Source of the DNA: Acipenser ruthenus
Lineage: Eukaryota > Chordata > Actinopteri > Acipenseriformes > Acipenseridae
Length of the DNA: 64,000 nt
Direction: 5' to 3'
NCBI RefSeq assembly: GCF_902713425.1
Contig: NC_081201.1
Span: 27,141,613-27,205,612 of the forward strand
Position 1 is the stretch's first letter. Every line of letters starts with the position of its first letter. A model generated the notes under the pieces. That model ran no database searches, had not been told where the DNA came from, and saw only the letters and a list, made by a program, of their open reading frames with translations. Shown here in pieces: positions 62,233 to 64,000 of this stretch. A program made the translations under genes and the position numbers.

Positions 62233-64000
62233 ATCGATAGGTTATGGATGTAACCCCAGTTCCCTGAAAGAAAGATGACCACCAACCAATACTTTTGGGA
62301 TATGCCTGCCACAGGTCAGGCATTCACTGAGCATTTTATATCATAGCTGCCAATAGGTCCCGGTCCTCGGTCCTGCCGGCCGAGGTATTAAATAGTCACT
62401 CCCCGGAGATCTCATTCTCTTTTGCATCGAACCCATGATTGAGAGTGATGCGACCTGGGAAAGTTTGGTGGTCATCTTCTCTTTCAGGGAACTGGGGTTA
62501 CTTCTGTAACCTATCATTCCATTTCAATTCGAAGATGACTACTAACCAATACTTTTGGGAAAAGTATACCAAAGCCGTCGCAAGGGACTGTGAGTGGACA
62601 GCATACGAGGGATGCCTCGCTACCGCCAACTAGTGTTGGTGGTGTGAGTGTAAAACCTTAAGGACTCTTGTGCTTAATGAAGGCATAGAGGGATCTACCA
62701 CATTAAGTCGGTAGAACCTGGTGAATCTATGCAGAGTAGCCCAGCTAGCCGCAGTACGGATATCAGTCAATATAAAGAGGGCCCACGACGTAGCCACACC
62801 TCTGGTAGAGTGTGTGGCCATCCTCCCAGGTGGGGTTAGGCTGGCATTAGTAGATGCAGTCAAAACTGTGTCCACAATCCAGTGGGACAGTCGCTGCTTC
62901 GAGAGGGCTTGACCCAGGGACCTTTCAGCATGACAGACGAAGAGCTGGTCAGACTGATGCAGTGCTCTCGTCCTATCTACATAACCTCTCAATGCCCACA
63001 CTGGACAGAGGGAATTCAGTCACCTATCCTCCCCAGAATCAAAAGGAGTGGGATGGAAAGCCTCTAGTTCCACTGATTGGTTCAAGTGGAAAGCCGTAAT
63101 CACCTTAGGTAGGAATGCAGAGTTTGTGCGTAACGATAGTCTGTTCCCATTGTCCCAAACATGCACACAGGAACTATGCACAGGCAGAGCCTGTAGCTCA
63201 CTGACCAACTTAGCGGAGGTGATGGCTAATCAAAAGGCTGTCTTCATAGAGAGATATTTCAGCTCTATGGAATGTATAGGTTCAAACAGGGCCTTAGTGA
63301 GATCCTCCAATACCACGTCTAGACCACGTCTACATTTGGGGAGGACTTCCCTCCTAAGAGGACGCAACTGCCGAGCAACCTTTAGAAAACGGGTCGCCAA
63401 AGTATTAGCGCCCCGGGGATACTGAGTCAATAGGGACATGGCATGCTGATATGGCCGCTAGGTACACTTTCAGCGTAAAGGGGGATCTACCCGCCTCTAG
63501 CAGGTCCTGCAGAAACTGTAAAATATTTGCTATAGGGCAATAAATGGGATCATGGCCTCTGGTCGTGCACCAATCTTGGAAATACTTCCACTTATAGGAG
63601 GAGGCCCTAGCGTTCTGCAATGTACCAACGACTGTGTCTGAGAGCCCTAAGGTGGACAGACGGCCCTGTTCAGGGGCCAGACCCAAAGTTGGAGTCTGCC
63701 CGGTTCTGGGTGCCAGAGGTTGCCTTATGCCTGTCTGAGGAGATCTATATGTAGCGGGATCTCCCAGGGCTGGCCTCGCAGTAGCTGGCAAAGGTTCAAA
63801 AACTAGATTCTCCTGGGCCATCTGGGGGCCACCAGGAGAATTGTCGCCTTGTATCTCCGTACCTTCGAGGAAGGCGGGGAGTAGCAGTAGTGGCTGGAAT
63901 GCATATAAAAGCGCCTTGGGCTACTCGTTGGCTAGGGCGTCCACACTTAGTGGATCTCCACAGCGGCAGAGGGAAAACCACAGAGGGCAATGGGCCATCT
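62233..64000 (-). mobile_element. DIRS-like tyrosine-recombinase retroelement, broken, running off the window
   Basis: A fossil DIRS-like retroelement. Terminal-repeat-like sequence lies near 62,233-62,545, where the TAACCCC(G/A)GTTCCCTGAAAG phrase recurs in inverted form near 62,483-62,510. On the minus strand between about 62,630 and 63,821 a tyrosine-recombinase-like protein is recognisable in pieces, including the HSTRGVATSWALF box and the ILQFLQDLLEAGRSPFTLKV region. The reading frame is interrupted in several places, so this copy looks dead. Its recombinase is still easily read, so it is not very old. The remaining parts would lie beyond base 64,000. Confidence 0.75.

Larger units (their letters stand above)
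59775..62400 (+). repeat. Partial tandem unit 4, running into a DIRS-like element
   Basis: It follows units 2 and 3 closely up to about 62,390. It keeps sequence that units 2 and 3 have lost, including an exon-1 relic at 60,871 and the complete left end of a MITE at 61,421. The rest of the unit lies beyond the window or beyond the DIRS element. Confidence 0.85.

Overview
The window is vertebrate nuclear DNA, almost certainly from a ray-finned fish. It is AT-rich, has spliced genes with GT-AG introns, and carries fish-type repeats: Tc1-like transposons and their MITEs, a tRNA-type SINE sharing its 3' tail with an L2/CR1-like LINE, and a DIRS-like retroelement. The SINE/LINE pair recalls sequences from sturgeons and their relatives, so I lean towards a non-teleost ray-finned fish; that is inference from memory.

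The only host genes I can support belong to one family: IFIT, the interferon-induced proteins with tetratricopeptide repeats. The classic IFIT layout is present: a first exon with only the start codon plus two bases, then one long exon holding the rest. From left to right: (1) bases 1-2,500, AT-rich minisatellite and SINE-like repeats; (2) 2,744-5,511, an intact IFIT gene of 482 aa with an ISRE and a kappa-B-like palindrome just upstream; (3) 5,679-7,290, a Tc1-like transposon with an open 340-aa transposase, inserted in the 3' flank of that gene; (4) 8,241-14,571, two decayed IFIT pseudogenes among MITEs; (5) 15,685-17,634, a decayed terminal-inverted-repeat DNA transposon of a family I cannot name; (6) from 18,462, three near-identical tandem units of about 13.6-14.0 kb and the start of a fourth; (7) from about 62,233 to the window end, a broken DIRS-like element.

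Each tandem unit carries, in order: a TATA box and a five-base coding first exon (ATGGA); a truncated Tc1 copy fused to a dead IFIT exon; one intact IFIT long exon (488 aa predicted with the first exon); an IFIT C-terminal scrap; an IFIT pseudogene; an L2-like LINE fragment. The window therefore has four intact IFIT genes (4,068-5,511; 25,477-26,938; 39,416-40,877; 53,397-54,858) and many dead ones. The tandem copies differ from each other at 10-15 of 488 residues, and some differences fall where human IFITs line their RNA pocket. Insertions present or absent in each unit, plus mosaic sequence patches, point to unequal crossing-over and gene conversion. In the tandem copies, a deletion across the old stop codon appears to have turned former 3' UTR into a new C-terminus, and the new stop overlaps an AATAAA signal.

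I see no bacterial-type system, CRISPR array or rRNA. The noteworthy biology is the birth-and-death evolution of an antiviral RNA-sensor gene array.
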